Positions 19,617-21,057 of a stretch of DNA of 21,057 nt are shown in pieces. Every line of letters starts with the position of its first letter. Position 1 is the first letter of the stretch. The stretch is from Azolla pinnata (lineage: Eukaryota > Streptophyta > Polypodiopsida > Salviniales > Salviniaceae): positions 2,284 to 23,340 of the forward strand of contig JBBBWG010007247.1 in NCBI GenBank assembly GCA_037176905.1. The letters are read 5' to 3'. Both the position numbers and the translations under genes were made by a program. Under the pieces are notes generated by a model. The model made no database searches. It saw only the letters and a list, made by a program, of their open reading frames with translations, and was not told the origin of the DNA.

Positions 19617-19964
19617 ATGTCTGAATCCGTGGCGGAGCGCAAGATGAATCATGGGCAGAAAATCGATTCCGCATCCGATTCGCGCGGAGCGATCGTCTCG
19701 GATCGCTTCTGCGCCGGCGACGACACGACTCTCGAGCTGTGGATCTCCTCGAACCGCTCCTCGATCCTCGTCGGAGCTCATTCGAGCTACGGCAAGAGAC
19801 ACGATGGCGATGCCGAAGATGCGGAGATCAAGGCGGCGAATGGCGCGAATCGCGGCGGCGCTCTGATCGCCTTTCAGCGCTCGGGCCCGACTTCGCGCTT
19901 TGGCACCCGCGACTTCACCCTGCGTGATGCGAGCGGCAACGAGCTCCTCCGGATCCGCCGCCAG
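19617..19964 (+). CDS. LURP-one-related protein, first exon only (LOR-C), continues beyond window
   Basis: ATG 19617 opens 116 codons ending at CGCCAG|GTATGT in phase 0, the same phase and homologous position as the first exons of LOR-A and LOR-B. Family landmarks: GAIVSDRFC (24-32), LELWI (39-43), an acidic low-complexity loop (61-78) and the strand pair RDFTLRDASGNELLRIRR (98-115), close to the canonical LOR wording of that strand. It lies on the plus strand, opposite to LOR-A and LOR-B. A second ATG at codon 10 could also serve. No LOR exon 2 is seen before the window ends, so intron 1 is at least 1.09 kb. Codon use is GC-rich, unlike the AT-rich flank. Role in the plant is not predictable beyond the family's link to defence. 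Confidence 0.8.
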
Positions 19965-19980
19965 GTATGTGACATCGATA

Positions 19981-20622
19981 ATCGACGATTGTTGGCATCG
20001 ATTCTTGTTAAGTGGCACTAATTGGTATCCATTCTCGCTAATCGACATTAGTTGGCATCGATTCTTGTTAAGTGGCACTAATTGGTATCCATTCTCGCTA
20101 ATCGACATTAGTTGGCATCGATTCTTGTTAAGCGGCACTAATTGGTATCCATTCTCGCTAATCGACGTTAGTTGGCATCGATTCTTGTTAAGTGGCACTA
20201 ATTGGTATCGATTCTCGCTAATCGACATTAGTTGGCATCGATTCTTGTTAAATGGCACTAATTGGTATCGATTCTCGCTAATCGACATTAGTTGGCATCG
20301 ATTCTTCTTAAGTGGCACTAATTGGTATCGATTCTCGCTAATCGACGTTAGTTGGCATCGATTCTTCTTAAGTGGCACTAATTGGTATCGATGTTGTTTG
20401 TTAATTGACGCTAATTAGTATCGCTTCTTGTTAATTGACACTAATCGGTCTCGATTCTTGTCAATTGACACTAATGGGCGTAAATTCTTATTACTTGCCG
20501 CTAATTGGCATAAATGCTCATGAATTGGCGCTAATTGGCATAAATTCCCATTAATTGGCGCTAGTCGGTATCGATTCTCATTAATTGACGCTAATTGGCA
20601 TAAATTCTCATTATGTGGCGCT
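19981..20622 (+). repeat. 30-bp minisatellite in LOR-C intron 1, with 60-bp dimer units
   Basis: Seven 60-bp units in perfect register (19981 to 20400, a step every 60 bp), nearly identical. Each is two 30-bp halves about 70 % alike: one starting GTTGGCATCGATTC, one starting ATTGGTATCSATTC. From 20413 the array goes on as single, more diverged 30-bp monomers ending in CGCTA or CACTA. It begins 17 bp after the splice donor. Because 60 is a multiple of three it creates long false frames on both strands. Confidence 0.95.
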
Positions 20623-21057
20623 AATCGGCACACTGGTAGGCACTAATGTAGTTTGCTAACGGGCACGGATAGGGCACTAATTCTGGTTTGCTAATCGGCT
20701 CTAATCGGGCTCATTAATTGGGCACCGGTTAGCACTAATTGGGTCGACTAATTGGCGCGGAGTGGTACTAATCAAGCCAGCCAATTCATTGGCACCGGTT
20801 CACGCTAATCGAGCTCACTAATTAGCACCGACTGGCGCTAATTGGGTCTACTAATCGGCACCGAGTGGTGCTAATCAAGCGAGCCCACTAATTGGCACCG
20901 ATCGAACTCGATCTAGCCGATCACTAGCTAGCACCGACTACCCGCTGATCGAGCTCACTAGATCGGGCACGAATCGGCAGTAATCGCGACAAAATCGTCG
21001 CTAATTAGCAAGCTAACTAGCACTGCGTCTCGCGCGGATTAAGCATGCGCTCGACGG
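20623..21057 (+). repeat. Degenerate CTAATTGGCACC repeats with a ~103-bp higher-order unit, running off the window
   Basis: The 30-bp order decays into irregular CTAATYGGCAC/GCTAATYG words. A longer unit repeats at 20748 and 20851 (CTAATYGGCRC.GAGTGGT.CTAATCAAG), and upstream words such as GGGTCKACTAAT keep the same 103-bp spacing. It probably derives from the same ancestral monomer. Confidence 0.7.

Noticed and set aside
19506-20418. Long frames of 290 codons (minus) and 172 codons (plus)
   Set aside because: They run through the 60-bp array, whose length is a multiple of three, so both strands stay open. The peptides are pure repeat (NRCQLTSISENRYQLVPL-like), and the plus strand of the first part is the real LOR-C exon.
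19981-20622. CRISPR-like look of regularly spaced repeats
   Set aside because: The units abut with no unique spacers and the whole 60 bp repeats. This is a eukaryotic minisatellite.
1-21057. tRNA, rRNA or known small RNA genes
   Set aside because: I saw no convincing B-box (GGTTCRANNCC) with a matching A-box, and no rRNA stretches. A covariance-model scan was not possible, so absence is not proven.

Overview
This is a nuclear window from a land plant. The evidence is spliced genes with GT-AG introns, two plant-type gene families, and plant telomere-type (AAACCCT)n and telo-box (TAGGGTTT) motifs. The cytochrome oxidase protein lacks the usual flowering-plant wording just after the presequence and ends in a bare His run. 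That makes a non-angiosperm or otherwise divergent plant possible, but I cannot name the species. A 100-N block marks a scaffold gap of unknown true length.

Layout. (1) Bases 1-5461, + strand: a complete six-exon nuclear gene for mitochondrial cytochrome c oxidase subunit 5b, with a GAA-rich and telo-box-rich leader, a 2.9-kb third intron and a partial duplication of exon 5 in the last intron. (2) Bases 5462-7092: non-coding sequence with small tandem duplications. (3) Bases 7093-8558, - strand: a complete three-exon LURP-one-related (LOR, Tubby-C-like fold) gene, 231 codons, called LOR-A here. (4) Bases 8559-11000: microsatellite-rich DNA around LOR-B (10028-10342, - strand), a second LOR first exon with an in-frame stop and no exons 2-3 found. 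It is flanked by a TATG-rich minisatellite and by a 110-bp tandem array holding the gap. (5) Bases 11000-19270: AT-rich, repeat-dominated DNA with a hairpin-like inverted repeat, two possible unidentified coding blocks, an old ~24-bp minisatellite, an 81-bp triplication, a decayed Ty3/gypsy pol fossil (- strand, about 16220-17150) and a short interstitial telomeric tract. (6) Bases 19276-21057, + strand: promoter, first exon and start of the first intron of a third LOR gene, LOR-C. Its intron is filled to the end of the window by a 30-bp minisatellite organised in 60-bp and about 103-bp higher-order units.

The genes do not form a pathway. COX5b is a housekeeping subunit of respiratory complex IV. 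The LOR genes are a local paralogue cluster (A and B in the same orientation, C inverted), in a family with one member linked to basal defence in Arabidopsis. The most striking feature is that all three LOR first exons end at the same homologous splice donor and each is followed at once by a different low-complexity or tandem array. I found no clearly new biological system; the best leads are these repeat-loaded LOR introns and the leader architecture of COX5b.
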